Origin: Cognaticolwellia aestuarii
Lineage (GTDB): Bacteria; Pseudomonadota; Gammaproteobacteria; Enterobacterales; Alteromonadaceae
Reading direction: 5' to 3'
NCBI RefSeq assembly: GCF_002000025.1
Contig: NZ_MUZV01000005.1
Location: forward strand, 300,610 to 364,609
Length of the DNA stretch: 64,000 nucleotides
A model generated the notes under the pieces. That model worked only from the letters and a program-made list of their open reading frames with translations, made no database searches and had not been told where the DNA came from. Positions 1-10,128 of the stretch are shown here, piece after piece. Numbering within the stretch: the first letter of the stretch is position 1; each line of letters begins with the position of its first letter. The translations under genes and the position numbers were made by a program.

Positions 1-92
1 GGACAACCATCAATAATAGCGCCTAAACCTAACCCATGGCTTTCACCAAATGAAGTAACTGTAAATAACTTACCAAAAGTATTGCCTGACAT
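1..92 (-). CDS. aroC: Chorismate synthase, N-terminal fragment cut by window edge
   Basis: Only the first 30 codons lie in the window, reading leftward off the edge. They begin [20 protein letters not shown], the almost invariant start of chorismate synthase. This FMNH2-dependent cytoplasmic enzyme converts EPSP to chorismate, the last common step of aromatic biosynthesis. The ATG at 92..90 has only a weak AGGT-type ribosome site upstream. The gene follows prmB by 61 bases on the same strand; prmB-aroC is a common gammaproteobacterial pair, so co-transcription is likely. The rest of the gene cannot be judged. Confidence 0.95.
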   Translation of the reverse strand, partial: MSGNTFGKLFTVTSFGESHGLGLGAIIDGC

Positions 93-153
93 AGTGATAT
101 TGACCTGTAAATATTAATTAGCTAAACCGTCAAATGTTCCATCAACAGTTAAA

Positions 154-1110
154 TTATTGGTGGCAGGAGAAGTCCTGCTGATGTTGCTCTAATTGTGCTT
201 TCGTTAAACGGAACACGCCATGACCACCGCGTTCAAATTCCAACCATTGAAATGGCACATGAGGAAAAGCAGCAGTTAAATGCACCTGTGAATTACCAAC
301 TTCACAAATTAATACCCCATGTTCAGTTAGATGATTAGCAGCTTGCGCTAAAATTTGACGTACAATATCTAAACCATCAAAGCCGCTACCTAAACCCATT
401 TCTGGTTCATGTAAAAACTCTTGTGGTAAAGCATCAACATCTTCTTGATCAACATAAGGTGGATTTGTCACTATTAAATCATAGCTTTGCCCAACAACCC
501 CAGAAAAAACATCAGATTGAATTGGAATAACTTGTGCTGATAAGCCATGACCTTCGATATTAATTTGTGCGACATTCAGTGCATCAATAGAAAGATCTAA
601 AGCATCAACCTCAGCTTCAGGGTAAGCCACTGCGCATGCAATAGCTATGCAACCGCTACCAGTGCATAAGTCGAGAATTCGTTGTGGTGACTGCGGAATT
701 AAACCGTCAAAATGATTATCAATTAATTCGCCAATGGGTGAACGTGGCACTAACACACGCTCATCAACATAAAACGGCAAACCACAAAACATAGCTTGGT
801 TAGTTAAATAAGCTGCTGGCAGCCCTTCAACGATACGGCGTTCAAACAACTGCAAAATAGCCACTCGCTCTTGTGAAACTAAGCGACATGGCATTAACTC
901 AACAGACATGTCTAGCGGTAAAGCCAATTGGTGCATAACCAAAGTTAGCGCTTCATCCCACGCATTATTTGTTCCGTGACCGAAATACAATTCAGCCTGA
1001 TTAAACTGACTAGCACCAAAGCGTACATAATCATTAACGGTATGCAGTTGTTCGCTTACCTCTACAAAGTTTATTATTTCCACGCTTTCCTCTGGCTTAA
1101 ATTCAGTCAT
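154..1110 (-). CDS. prmB: Ribosomal protein L3 N5-glutamine methyltransferase
   Basis: A 318-residue SAM-dependent methyltransferase that methylates a glutamine of 50S protein L3. The SAM-binding segment DLCTGSG lies at about residues 147-153. The NPPY motif that holds the glutamine amide is at 216-219. The segment YVDERVLVPRSPIGELI near residue 115 is typical of PrmB rather than PrmC. Length matches the family. Alignment by eye to E. coli PrmB runs to the C-terminus, with a slightly longer N-terminus here. It lies upstream of aroC on the same strand and is divergent from smrB across 62 AT-rich bases. A TATAAT-like box on the minus strand at 1130..1125 could be its -10 element, but no good -35 is visible. 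Confidence 0.95.
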   Translation of the reverse strand: MTEFKPEESVEIINFVEVSEQLHTVNDYVRFGASQFNQAELYFGHGTNNAWDEALTLVMHQLALPLDMSVELMPCRLVSQERVAILQLFERRIVEGLPAAYLTNQAMFCGLPFYVDERVLVPRSPIGELIDNHFDGLIPQSPQRILDLCTGSGCIAIACAVAYPEAEVDALDLSIDALNVAQINIEGHGLSAQVIPIQSDVFSGVVGQSYDLIVTNPPYVDQEDVDALPQEFLHEPEMGLGSGFDGLDIVRQILAQAANHLTEHGVLICEVGNSQVHLTAAFPHVPFQWLEFERGGHGVFRLTKAQLEQHQQDFSCHQ

Positions 1111-1172
1111 AGATATTATTTTTTATTATACTTTCACTTGTTATTGTTCGTCGATGTTTTTAGACTTCGCAA

Positions 1173-1715
1173 ATGAAATTTAAAGATGCACTTAATGCAG
1201 AAGAAAAAAAGCTATTCAAAGATGCCATAGGTAAGGTAAAACCTATGGTGCAAGACAGGGTACACCCGGTAAAAAGAACCGGCAAGCAGAAAACCGCTTT
1301 ATCGAAACAAAAAGATAAAAAGGCCCTTGCCGAGTTTCATTTTTCCGACGAATTTGAACCAGACCTAAACAACCAAGGACCGGTAAAATATGTTCGTGAT
1401 GACGTAGACAGCTTTGAAGCAAAAAATTTACGTCGTGGGCAATATGCACCTGATTTAATTTTAGACTTGCATGGACTTGATCAACAACAGTCAAAACGCG
1501 AAATAGCGGCATTACTGGCTGCCTGTGAAAAAGAGCATGCCCAATGTGTCTGTATTGTTCATGGTTTAGGCGGGCGAATATTAAAAAATAAAGTGCCACA
1601 CTGGCTAGTACAGCATCCTGATGTTATGGCATTTCATCAAGCACCATTAGAATGGGGTGGTAATGGTGCATTACTGGTTTTAGTGGAATTAAAAGATAAA
1701 TTTATTCGTGACTAA
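1173..1715 (+). CDS. smrB: Smr-domain endonuclease SmrB
   Basis: A 180-residue protein with a charged, lysine-rich N-terminal half and a C-terminal Smr domain from about residue 95. The DLHGL motif sits at 98-102 and an HGLGG motif at 130-134. In E. coli SmrB (about 183 residues) binds collided ribosomes and cuts mRNA between them to trigger rescue. Length and domain order agree, so the same role is likely. No clear ribosome site precedes the ATG. The gene is convergent with sixA and the two coding ends overlap by 14 bases without any terminator hairpin, so the two transcripts must overlap. Confidence 0.93.
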   Translation: MKFKDALNAEEKKLFKDAIGKVKPMVQDRVHPVKRTGKQKTALSKQKDKKALAEFHFSDEFEPDLNNQGPVKYVRDDVDSFEAKNLRRGQYAPDLILDLHGLDQQQSKREIAALLAACEKEHAQCVCIVHGLGGRILKNKVPHWLVQHPDVMAFHQAPLEWGGNGALLVLVELKDKFIRD

Positions 1716-2184
1716 TATCATTAGGCGATACTAACCCAACGAGCTGACCTTGCATCCTATCAGTATCGTAGTCTATTTGTGCCACAGAGGCAGTTTGAAA
1801 AATCGGCATAGTGTTATCAGTGGTTAACTCGGCAACCAAGTAACTCACCAGGGGCATATGTGACACCAGCAATACTGTTTGAAATTGCTTTTCACTACAA
1901 ACGGTATCTAAATAGTCATGCACATCTTTAGGGCTATCTTCAGGTGTAATAAAATTGACCGTTTCTTTATAAGCAATATCACCAAGCACATCAAACACTG
2001 CATTAGCCGTTTGCTGAGCTCGTAAATAAGGGCTGATAAAAATAGCATCAATTGTAGAAACGTTAGCTAATAACCACTGCCCTATCATGCTAGCTTCAGT
2101 GACACCGTTAGCCGTCAATGGTCTGAGCGCATCCGTTGGCGCAACCATACTAGCTTGTCCGTGACGCATAATAAAAATTTGCAT
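1702..2184 (-). CDS. sixA: Phosphohistidine phosphatase SixA
   Basis: A 160-residue histidine phosphatase. The catalytic RHG motif is at residues 7-9 (MQIFIMRHGQ), and a second conserved histidine lies in LLVSHMPLVSYL. SixA removes phosphate from histidines of HPt or PTS proteins in the cytoplasm. The open frame extends 13 codons further upstream, but the start at 2184 puts RHG at the usual position and has AAGGTG just upstream, so it is preferred. The stop overlaps the convergent smrB end by 14 bases. Length is standard for SixA. Confidence 0.9.
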   Translation of the reverse strand: MQIFIMRHGQASMVAPTDALRPLTANGVTEASMIGQWLLANVSTIDAIFISPYLRAQQTANAVFDVLGDIAYKETVNFITPEDSPKDVHDYLDTVCSEKQFQTVLLVSHMPLVSYLVAELTTDNTMPIFQTASVAQIDYDTDRMQGQLVGLVSPNDISHE

Positions 2185-2438
2185 AAACACCTTAAATACA
2201 TTAAAAAAATAAGCTTTCAGCACTGAGCGAATAGCATTAATTCATGGGTTATTACTACACAATTTAACGGCGTAGCCCAAAAACCTTGTAGCGATTTCAT
2301 CGCATTTGACTATAAAATAAAAAATTCCGGCTATAGTAAAGGAATTGTTTATCTTTTTTAACATCTGTTAAGAATAAAATGGACTCATGTTATTCCTTAA
2401 GGTAATTTAATAATATAATGAAAATAGCACTTATCCCC

Positions 2439-2463
2439 TAGCTAGACCTTGCTATAGCTAGAC
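2439..2463 (+). repeat. Short direct repeat TAGCTAGAC upstream of the M16 peptidase
   Basis: TAGCTAGAC occurs at 2439-2447 and again at 2455-2463, a spacing of 16 bases, just before the ribosome site of the peptidase gene. A TATAAT box lies upstream at 2414-2419. The repeat could be an operator or part of a leader hairpin; nothing further supports a function. Confidence 0.3.
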
Positions 2464-2478
2464 TCAGCAGGAGCAAAA

Positions 2479-5274
2479 GTGAAAAAAAGCCCCAATGACA
2501 ACAAGCTTTATAAAACGATCACATTAGCCAATGGCTTAAGAGTATTATTAGTGCACAATGCAGAATCTAACAAGTCTGCCGCAGCACTAGCTGTCAACGT
2601 TGGCCATTTCGATGATCCTAATCACCGACAAGGACTTGCTCATTTTCTAGAGCATATGCTGTTTCTTGGTACCAAAAACTTTCCTGATGGTAGCGAGTAT
2701 CAAAAATTTATCAATGAGCATGGCGGTAGCAATAATGCTTGGACAGCAACTGAACATACATGTTTTTTCTTTGATATTGGACATCAGCACTTTCACTCAG
2801 CCATAGAGCGTTTTGGCGAATTTTTTACCGCACCGTTACTTTCAGAAGAGTTTGTCAATAAAGAACGTAAAAACATTGATGCTGAATTCAAACTTAAGCT
2901 TAAAGATGATATTCGACGTCTATATGATGTCCATAAAGAAACGATTAACCAAGCTCATCCTTTTGCTAAGTTTTCCGTTGGTAGCAGCGAAACACTTGCG
3001 GACAAAACAGGTTACAACCTACGCGATGAAGTATGCCGCTTTTTCAAAGATAATTATCAAGCTCATTTTATGACCTTGGTTTTAGAGGGGCCACAAACCA
3101 TCGAAGTATTAGAAGGGTTAGCAAACAATCACTTCTCTAAAATAAAATCTGATGGGGTTGCTAAAGCAGCGATTAGTCAGCCACTTTATCACCCTGAACA
3201 TCAACAAAAGTGGATATCTGTTCAACCGGTAAAAAATGATCGACAATTGATCATAAGTTTTGCCATGCCAAGCATCGACAAATTTTATCGTCAAAAGCCA
3301 GAGTCTATCCTCGCTTATTTAATCGGGCATGAAGGGCCCGGTAGCATCTTATCTTTATTAAAAAGCAAGCAATGGGCTTTAGCACTAACTGCAGGCTCAG
3401 GAATAAATGGTTCTAACTTTAAAGACTTCAATATTAGTATCTCACTCTCTGAGCTTGGTGAGAAAAATATAAACTCCATTATTGATATCGTATTTTCATA
3501 TCTCAACCTACTGAAACAAGAACCACTAAATGAGCAATATTATCAAGAAAAAAGCGCCTTAGCCGAGTTATCATTTTCTTACCAAGAAAAACTGTCTCCC
3601 CTTGATTCTGTCAGCCAACTTGTCATCAATATGCAACACTACCCACAACAAGATTACATATTTGGGGACTATGTAATGCAAGGACTAGATGATTCTGTTT
3701 TTAATACTTTACTCGGCTATATGGTAGCAACAAATGTTCGCATTATTGTTATCGCTAAAAATAAAATCCACCAAACACATGAAAATACCAGTAAATGGTA
3801 TCAAGTACCTTATTCCATCAGTGATATTAAACAAACACAAATTAAGCATTGGCAGCAAGCCCAACAATTAACGGAATTATCTCTACCCAATAAAAATCCT
3901 TATATTGTATCTAAGCCTGAATTAGTTCCTGATGATTCACCTGAGAATACTGCGTTAACACCACCCCAAATATTTTGTCAAGAAAGTGGCTTGAATGTCT
4001 GGTTTAAACACGACACAAGCTTTAATACGCCAAAAGGCTATATCTATCTATCGATAGACTCGCCTGCGGTAATAGAAAGTGCTAGTACAATTGCCATGAC
4101 GCGATTATTTATTGATTTATACAGTGATGCCGTTATCGAGGAACATTACGATGCTGAATTAGCAGGTATTCACTATCACTTGTATGCTCATCAAAGTGGA
4201 CTAACATTACAATTATCAGGTATCAGTACCAAACAAGAACAGCTATTACCCCTATTACTCAATAGCTTAATGCAGTGTGACTTTTGCTCAGAAAAGTTTG
4301 AATTATTTAAGCAACAGTTACTTAGCCATTGGCATAATGCAGAAAACAGCAAATCAATATCACAACTTTTTGCTAACCTCAGTGCCACAATGCAACCTAA
4401 AAGTCCGAGCAGTCACACTTTAATCGATGCTCTGCAACAAGTAGAGTTTGAGCAGTTTAAAGGTTTTATAACAAAGATATTTCAACATACAGCTGTAGAT
4501 GGACTTATCCATGGTAATTGGTCAAGGCAATCGGCGGACAATATTGTTGACAATATTAAAGCGGTATTCAAAGGGAGGCTATCACAAAAGAATCAAGTGA
4601 GAATTCCTTGTATTGATATTCACGGGCAAGGAACGTTGACTATACCTGTAGAGCTACCCAAACACGACCATGCCGCGGTGCTCTATTACCCTATGCCGAA
4701 AAAAGATTTGCACACAGTGGCATTAACCATGCTGACCAATCAGCTATTATCACCTATATTTTTCCAAGAAATGCGCACAGAAAAACAATATGGGTATTTA
4801 GTTGGTGTCGGCTTTATCCCTATTAATCGTTATCCGGGTATTGCTTTCTATATTCAATCTCCACATACCGACTCTATTACCTTAATAGCAGCAATGGATA
4901 ATTTTATTGCCAAGGCAAACGACTATATAACTGAACTGCCGAAAGAGCATTGGCAACATCTGCAATTTGGCTTAGCAAGTCAATTGCAAGAAAAGGATAC
5001 TAACCTAAGAATAAAAAGCCAACGCTATTGGGCGGCACTTTGCAATAAAGAGGCTTCTTTTACAGAAAAACAAAAACTGATTGCGATAATCGAAAGCACA
5101 TCAATGAGTGATGTTGCTAAATTTCTGCAGCAACACTTTAATGGGTCAACAACTAAAGACCGTTTGTCTTTGTTAAGTTATGAGAACAGTGAACAATTGA
5201 AATCAATGGATAAAAACTTAAAAAGTAATAACAATATCATGGCATTATTAAAAAAATGTCAAAGAAAATATTAA
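2479..5274 (+). CDS. M16 (insulinase/protease III family) zinc metallopeptidase
   Basis: A 931-residue peptidase with the inverted zinc motif HFLEH at residues 55-59. A downstream NIDAEF segment near residue 130 carries the third zinc ligand. Four roughly 230-residue M16 repeats are expected, and the segment FFQEMRTEKQYGYLVGVGF near residue 770 is the conserved substrate-binding region of the C-terminal half. Length and organisation match protease III (PtrA) and insulin-degrading enzymes, which degrade small peptides. Unlike E. coli PtrA there is no signal peptide: the N-terminus is polar and lysine-rich, so cytoplasmic action is inferred. It starts at GTG 2479 behind CAGGAG at 2468-2473. It stands alone, with no co-directional partner closer than 185 bases. 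Confidence 0.9.
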   Translation: MKKSPNDNKLYKTITLANGLRVLLVHNAESNKSAAALAVNVGHFDDPNHRQGLAHFLEHMLFLGTKNFPDGSEYQKFINEHGGSNNAWTATEHTCFFFDIGHQHFHSAIERFGEFFTAPLLSEEFVNKERKNIDAEFKLKLKDDIRRLYDVHKETINQAHPFAKFSVGSSETLADKTGYNLRDEVCRFFKDNYQAHFMTLVLEGPQTIEVLEGLANNHFSKIKSDGVAKAAISQPLYHPEHQQKWISVQPVKNDRQLIISFAMPSIDKFYRQKPESILAYLIGHEGPGSILSLLKSKQWALALTAGSGINGSNFKDFNISISLSELGEKNINSIIDIVFSYLNLLKQEPLNEQYYQEKSALAELSFSYQEKLSPLDSVSQLVINMQHYPQQDYIFGDYVMQGLDDSVFNTLLGYMVATNVRIIVIAKNKIHQTHENTSKWYQVPYSISDIKQTQIKHWQQAQQLTELSLPNKNPYIVSKPELVPDDSPENTALTPPQIFCQESGLNVWFKHDTSFNTPKGYIYLSIDSPAVIESASTIAMTRLFIDLYSDAVIEEHYDAELAGIHYHLYAHQSGLTLQLSGISTKQEQLLPLLLNSLMQCDFCSEKFELFKQQLLSHWHNAENSKSISQLFANLSATMQPKSPSSHTLIDALQQVEFEQFKGFITKIFQHTAVDGLIHGNWSRQSADNIVDNIKAVFKGRLSQKNQVRIPCIDIHGQGTLTIPVELPKHDHAAVLYYPMPKKDLHTVALTMLTNQLLSPIFFQEMRTEKQYGYLVGVGFIPINRYPGIAFYIQSPHTDSITLIAAMDNFIAKANDYITELPKEHWQHLQFGLASQLQEKDTNLRIKSQRYWAALCNKEASFTEKQKLIAIIESTSMSDVAKFLQQHFNGSTTKDRLSLLSYENSEQLKSMDKNLKSNNNIMALLKKCQRKY

Positions 5275-5411
5275 CGCTGCCGATACAGATGAAAAACGTT
5301 ACATTGGCAAAATTACCATCAAATAGTCTTCCAAATAACGCCAAAGATTGACTTAACACCTCACATCATTTGTAATGGGATGTAGCATCCAAAAATAATA
5401 ATAACATATGG

Positions 5412-5433
5412 CATACCTAAAAATTTAGGTATG
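5412..5433. promoter_or_regulatory. Near-perfect palindrome between the M16 peptidase and the GGDEF-EAL sensor
   Basis: Two 10-base arms, CATACCTAAA and TTTAGGTATG, are separated by two bases. The centre is about 37 bases upstream of the GTG start of the sensor. No T-run follows, so an operator is more likely than a terminator. The regulator is unknown. Confidence 0.4.
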
Positions 5434-5459
5434 AGTTTCACTACCAAAAGGCTGAGTTA

Positions 5460-8400
5460 GTGCTATTGCTTTTTTTAAAAAATAAGATAATTTATCAATT
5501 TTCTTCAACATTTACCGTTTTCGTTATAGCTGTTTTACTCGCTTTTTCAAGTAAAGCTATTTCAGCAGACAATAGCATCAATCAGCCTCCCTTAAAGTTT
5601 GAACGCATTTCTATCGCTGAAGGCTTATCTCAGAGCTATGTTTACGACATAGTGCAAGATAACAACGGTTTTATATGGATCGCCACACAAGATGGGTTAA
5701 ATCGTTATGACGGTAAAAACTTTGTTTATTATCGTCACGATAGTACCAACAGAGCCTCAATCGCTGATAATTTTATTCGTAAGCTTTTTATTGATAATAA
5801 CAACGTACTTTGGGTCGGCACAAATGCCGGTTTAAGCCGTTACGATGAGACTTTAGACAGGTTTGATAACTTCTATCATCAAGCAGACGATAGTAACTCA
5901 TTAAAAGACAATGAAATTTGGGATATTTATCAAGATCAACAAAATAACATCCTAATATCAACCAAAAGTGGCTTACATAAATATGATGCTGAAAACCAAA
6001 ACTTCTCACAACTAAGAATTCGCGGTTTTGATAATGCATTAAAAGAAATTAAAACCATATTTCAAGACAAAAAAGGCAATTATTGGTTAGGCACCTATGA
6101 TAAAGGTATATTCTTAACCAATACCACCATGACCTCTGTTGTCTCTCTCAATGCGCAAAACAAGTGGGATCTTAACCTTAATGCCAACGCACTTTATGAT
6201 TTAAAGTTTATTGATAACCAATACTGGTTGGGCACTGATAACGGTCTTTTTATCATTTCCCAAGATTATCAAATAACCAAACACTACACTGCAAATAGTA
6301 ATGACAAAAATCTAAATATACTTTCTAACAAAGTACGTTCAATTGAGCAGTTAAATGATTCCGTAGTTTGGTTAGCTACAGTTAACGGTTTGAATGGTAT
6401 TGATGTACTTACCGATCAGATCACCTCTTATCAGAGTTCACCACATAAAAATGCATTATCGTTTGACCTACTATTAAAGTTATTTAAAGATAACTCTGGC
6501 AAAATGTGGCTTGGAACGAATGGCGGCGGCATCAATACCTTCAATTCGCTACAGTTAAAAATTAGCCACGGCTTATTTAGCTATGATGACTCAGGACAAG
6601 CAGTCTATGCATTCGCTGAAACTTCAGACGGAACAGTTTGGTTTACAACAGATAATGGGCAACTAAACAAAATAGCTCTCAATGGCAAAATAAGCCAAGC
6701 TTTAATTAAAAATAACAAACCCATTTCACATTTACTGGTTGATGATAAAGATAATTTTTGGTTAAAAACAGAACAAAGCAAACCATCAGAACCTGGAAGT
6801 TTATATTATTACCAAACAAATACAGGGAACTTAATTGAACATGATGCATGGCGTGCTACGTCAACACATAACGATTTTAGTAACTTGATATTAGCAGAAG
6901 GTAAACTGTGGTTTATTGATGAAGCAAAACAATTTTCTTCGTTTGATTTAAACTCAAATAAATTAGAGCAAATTAACGATGACAATCAAATAATTTATAC
7001 TGCGATTAAGTATGATGATAATGATAAATTATGGTTAGCGACAACAGATAACAAAATATTGTATTACAGTATATCTTCAAAAAAATTCTCAAATATTATT
7101 ACAAGCATTCCAGCAAGTTTACAATTCGGTAATATATCAAGTATTGGCTTATCTAAAGATTGGATTTGGCTTGGTTCTAGAGGACAAGGCATTGCGATTT
7201 TTAATAAAAAAATTAAAACAGTGACTATTATCAATGAAAGTAATCAACTGAGTAATAATTTTATTGCTGACATTGTCATTGATAACCAACAAACAGCATG
7301 GGTATCAACTAACAGAGGGGTTAATGCAGTAAACCCTAGTACAAAGGTAGTAAAATCATTCAATAAAGATTTGTTGCTAGATAACAACGAATTTATCAGT
7401 GATAGTGCTATTTTAACGAAAAACGACACCATTTACTTTGGAGGCATAAATGGTTTCCATTCATTTATCCCGAAAGAGTTACTAAGCATAAAGCAAGAGC
7501 TATCATCACCCTATCTCACAAGTATATTAGTAGCCAATAAAGAGCTAGCCATTTCAAGCTTGAAAGTAAATCAACCTAAATTTCCACTGACTTTACCCAG
7601 TGCACCTAACACACTAAAAGTGTTGAATTTAACCCATAGTCAGTCACCATTCAGTATTGAATTTATAACGCCTAATGTAAAACTATTAGGTCACTTAAAA
7701 TATCGTTATCGTCTTCTTGAGCTAGAAGAGAACTGGATAGATGCAGGTAAAAATAACCAAAGGGCAACTTACACTAACCTAAGCCCAGGTGATTATATTT
7801 TTGAAGTTCAAGCATACGATTTACAAAACAATCAAGAAAGTGCCATCAAAAGGCTGAACATTAGCATTTTACCACCTTGGTGGTTATCACGTACTGCAAT
7901 ATTTCTCTATAGCCTGCTGACACTATTAATTTTTGCTTACATTCTTCAACAAATGCGTCACAAACGCCTTTATCATCTACAAATAAAGTTAAGTGAAGAG
8001 CGCCTTAAATTATCGCTTTGGGGTAGCGGCGATGAAATGTGGGATTGGAATATCAAAAAAGGCAAAATATACCGCTCGAATATCTGGGGTATATTGGAGT
8101 TTCCGCAAGATGGTAAGCGTAATGTAGGCGCAGAACAAACCAATATTCACCAACAAGATATTCCAAGAGTTAGAGAAGCACTAAATCAACACTTTGAAGA
8201 TAGCAGTAAACATTTTGAAGCAACCTATCGCGTAAAAGACAAAGATGACAAATGGATTTGGGTGCTCGATCGCGGCAAAATTGTAGAGCGAGATGAAAAA
8301 GATGCTCCTAGTCGTATGACCGGAACATTAAAAGATATCAGTCAAATCAAGCGTGCAGATGAACGCCTAAAGCTATTCGCTAAGTGTATCGAAAACATTT

Positions 8401-10046
8401 CTGATGCCATTGTCATTTATGATCGAAAATTTACCATAGTCGATGTCAATAAAGCCTTTCAGCGTATTACCGGCAAAAATAAGCTACAAATGCGCGGTAC
8501 TCAGCTTAAATTCGAACAATATCCTGATAGTTTTAGCCAGAACATCAAAAAGCACTTGATCACTAAAGGCAGTTGGCACGGTGAAATAGAAAACTTACGT
8601 GATAATGGTGCACTTTATTTAACTGATCTCAATATTGATATTATTCGTGATGAAGACGGTAATATCTCGCATTTTGTTGGGGTATTTTCCGATATTACCA
8701 AACGTAAACAAACAGAAGCAGAATTAAGAAAGCTCGCCAACTCAGATACACTCACAGGGCTACCTAATCGTTCTTACTTTCAAGCGAATCAGCAACGTTT
8801 AGTAAAAAATAAAATCGACCATGCATTATTAGTTTTCGATTTAGACAACTTTAAAAAGGTTAATGACTCTTTAGGGCATGAGGCAGGTGACGTACTTTTA
8901 TGTAAAGTTGCTGAGCGCATTAGAGGGTTAGGCAGAAATCAAGACTCAGTGTATCGCTTAGGTGGAGATGAGTTCAGCTTGATTATCGAAAACACTAACG
9001 ATATTCATACCATCACGACTATTGCTAAAGAAGTCTTAAAATCTATCGCCCTACCACTGAGATTAAAGAGCCAAGAAATAGTACTTTATAGCAGTATAGG
9101 TATTGTGCTTTACCCTGAAGACGGTACAAGCCCGCAAGAGTTACTAAAAAATGCAGATACCGCTATGTATCACGCGAAAAATGCTGGTGGTAATAAGTAC
9201 CAGTTTTTCAGTGACTCAATGAACAAAGCCGCAGTTAAGCGATTACAAGTTGAAAGCCTTATTCGTCATGGCCTTAAAGAAGACTTCTTTTCAGTTTTCT
9301 ACCAACCTAAAATTGAAATCGCCACAGGAAAAATAGCCGGTATGGAAGCATTGGTACGCTTTGAAACCCCAAACAAAGGCATTATTAGTCCAATTGTGTT
9401 TATTCCGGTCTCAGAAGAAACAGGTCAAATTATTGACATTGGTGAAGTGGTGTTACGTAAAGCTTGTTTTGCCACCAAAAAATGGGTTGATGCTGGCCTC
9501 TTTGAAGGCCGAATTGCAGTAAATTTATCTGCAGTTCAGTTTACTCAACCTAATCTTGTCGCCATGATCGCGAATGTTTTAAAAGAAAGTAAACTAGCCG
9601 CTAAGTATCTAGAGTTAGAGATAACAGAAGGTACAGTAATGGATTCACCACAAAAAGCGATTGATACTATGTTGCAAATTCGTGCAATGGGCATCCATTT
9701 ATCACTCGACGATTTTGGTACTGGCTACTCTTCTCTCGCGTATCTAAAAAAATTCCCTTTAAATACCCTGAAAATTGATAAAGCCTTTGTTGATGATATT
9801 GAGACCTCCGAGCAAGGTCGAAATATGGTAGCTACCATAGTCACCATCGCACACAACTTAGGCATGGAGGTTGTCGCAGAAGGAGTTGAAACCAACCAAC
9901 AATTAAGCTTTTTGTCGGGTTTACGTTGTGAACAACTGCAAGGTTATCTATATAGCAAACCTTTACCTGAAAATGATTTTCAAAAGTATTTACTGTCCTT
10001 TCAAATCACCAATAAATCTACATCCTTTGGCAAAAATACTATTTAA
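5460..10046 (+). CDS. Membrane sensor with periplasmic propeller, Y_Y_Y, two PAS, GGDEF and EAL domains
   Basis: A 1528-residue protein. A signal peptide or first membrane segment covers residues 1-36. It is followed by repeated two-component-regulator propeller blades (IWIATQDGLNRYDG, LWVGTNAGLSRYDE, MWLGTNGGGINTFN and others) to about 680, and a Y_Y_Y domain to about 800 (WIDAGKNNQRATYTNLSPGDY). A membrane helix lies near 807-832. Two PAS/PAC units run to about 1090. The diguanylate cyclase domain has intact RLGGDEF near 1166. The EAL domain has MEALVRF near 1295, DDFGTGYSS and AEGVET. Both c-di-GMP synthesis and breakdown residues look intact. The periplasmic half resembles that of hybrid sensors that detect polysaccharide fragments, so a carbohydrate ligand is a guess. 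GTG start with AAAAG spaced nine bases upstream. No histidine kinase domain is present. Confidence 0.92.
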   Translation: MLLLFLKNKIIYQFSSTFTVFVIAVLLAFSSKAISADNSINQPPLKFERISIAEGLSQSYVYDIVQDNNGFIWIATQDGLNRYDGKNFVYYRHDSTNRASIADNFIRKLFIDNNNVLWVGTNAGLSRYDETLDRFDNFYHQADDSNSLKDNEIWDIYQDQQNNILISTKSGLHKYDAENQNFSQLRIRGFDNALKEIKTIFQDKKGNYWLGTYDKGIFLTNTTMTSVVSLNAQNKWDLNLNANALYDLKFIDNQYWLGTDNGLFIISQDYQITKHYTANSNDKNLNILSNKVRSIEQLNDSVVWLATVNGLNGIDVLTDQITSYQSSPHKNALSFDLLLKLFKDNSGKMWLGTNGGGINTFNSLQLKISHGLFSYDDSGQAVYAFAETSDGTVWFTTDNGQLNKIALNGKISQALIKNNKPISHLLVDDKDNFWLKTEQSKPSEPGSLYYYQTNTGNLIEHDAWRATSTHNDFSNLILAEGKLWFIDEAKQFSSFDLNSNKLEQINDDNQIIYTAIKYDDNDKLWLATTDNKILYYSISSKKFSNIITSIPASLQFGNISSIGLSKDWIWLGSRGQGIAIFNKKIKTVTIINESNQLSNNFIADIVIDNQQTAWVSTNRGVNAVNPSTKVVKSFNKDLLLDNNEFISDSAILTKNDTIYFGGINGFHSFIPKELLSIKQELSSPYLTSILVANKELAISSLKVNQPKFPLTLPSAPNTLKVLNLTHSQSPFSIEFITPNVKLLGHLKYRYRLLELEENWIDAGKNNQRATYTNLSPGDYIFEVQAYDLQNNQESAIKRLNISILPPWWLSRTAIFLYSLLTLLIFAYILQQMRHKRLYHLQIKLSEERLKLSLWGSGDEMWDWNIKKGKIYRSNIWGILEFPQDGKRNVGAEQTNIHQQDIPRVREALNQHFEDSSKHFEATYRVKDKDDKWIWVLDRGKIVERDEKDAPSRMTGTLKDISQIKRADERLKLFAKCIENISDAIVIYDRKFTIVDVNKAFQRITGKNKLQMRGTQLKFEQYPDSFSQNIKKHLITKGSWHGEIENLRDNGALYLTDLNIDIIRDEDGNISHFVGVFSDITKRKQTEAELRKLANSDTLTGLPNRSYFQANQQRLVKNKIDHALLVFDLDNFKKVNDSLGHEAGDVLLCKVAERIRGLGRNQDSVYRLGGDEFSLIIENTNDIHTITTIAKEVLKSIALPLRLKSQEIVLYSSIGIVLYPEDGTSPQELLKNADTAMYHAKNAGGNKYQFFSDSMNKAAVKRLQVESLIRHGLKEDFFSVFYQPKIEIATGKIAGMEALVRFETPNKGIISPIVFIPVSEETGQIIDIGEVVLRKACFATKKWVDAGLFEGRIAVNLSAVQFTQPNLVAMIANVLKESKLAAKYLELEITEGTVMDSPQKAIDTMLQIRAMGIHLSLDDFGTGYSSLAYLKKFPLNTLKIDKAFVDDIETSEQGRNMVATIVTIAHNLGMEVVAEGVETNQQLSFLSGLRCEQLQGYLYSKPLPENDFQKYLLSFQITNKSTSFGKNTI

Positions 10047-10081
10047 TATTTAGTGTCGATTTTATGGCACTAAATATTTTT
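10045..10081 (+). terminator. Intrinsic terminator after the GGDEF-EAL gene
   Basis: An 11-bp stem, AATATTTAGTG (10045-10055) with CACTAAATATT (10068-10078), is followed by T residues. It overlaps the stop codon of the sensor gene. The stem is AT-rich, so strength is uncertain, but it separates the sensor from the small repeat-peptide gene. Confidence 0.6.
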
Positions 10082-10128
10082 CAAAATTCCCCCCATTGAG
10101 TCCCTTATAAACAAAGGCTTCTCATTAC

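Noticed and set aside
1243..1599. 118-residue minus-strand frame opposite smrB
   Set aside because: It is antisense to a conserved Smr-domain gene and has no domain of its own.
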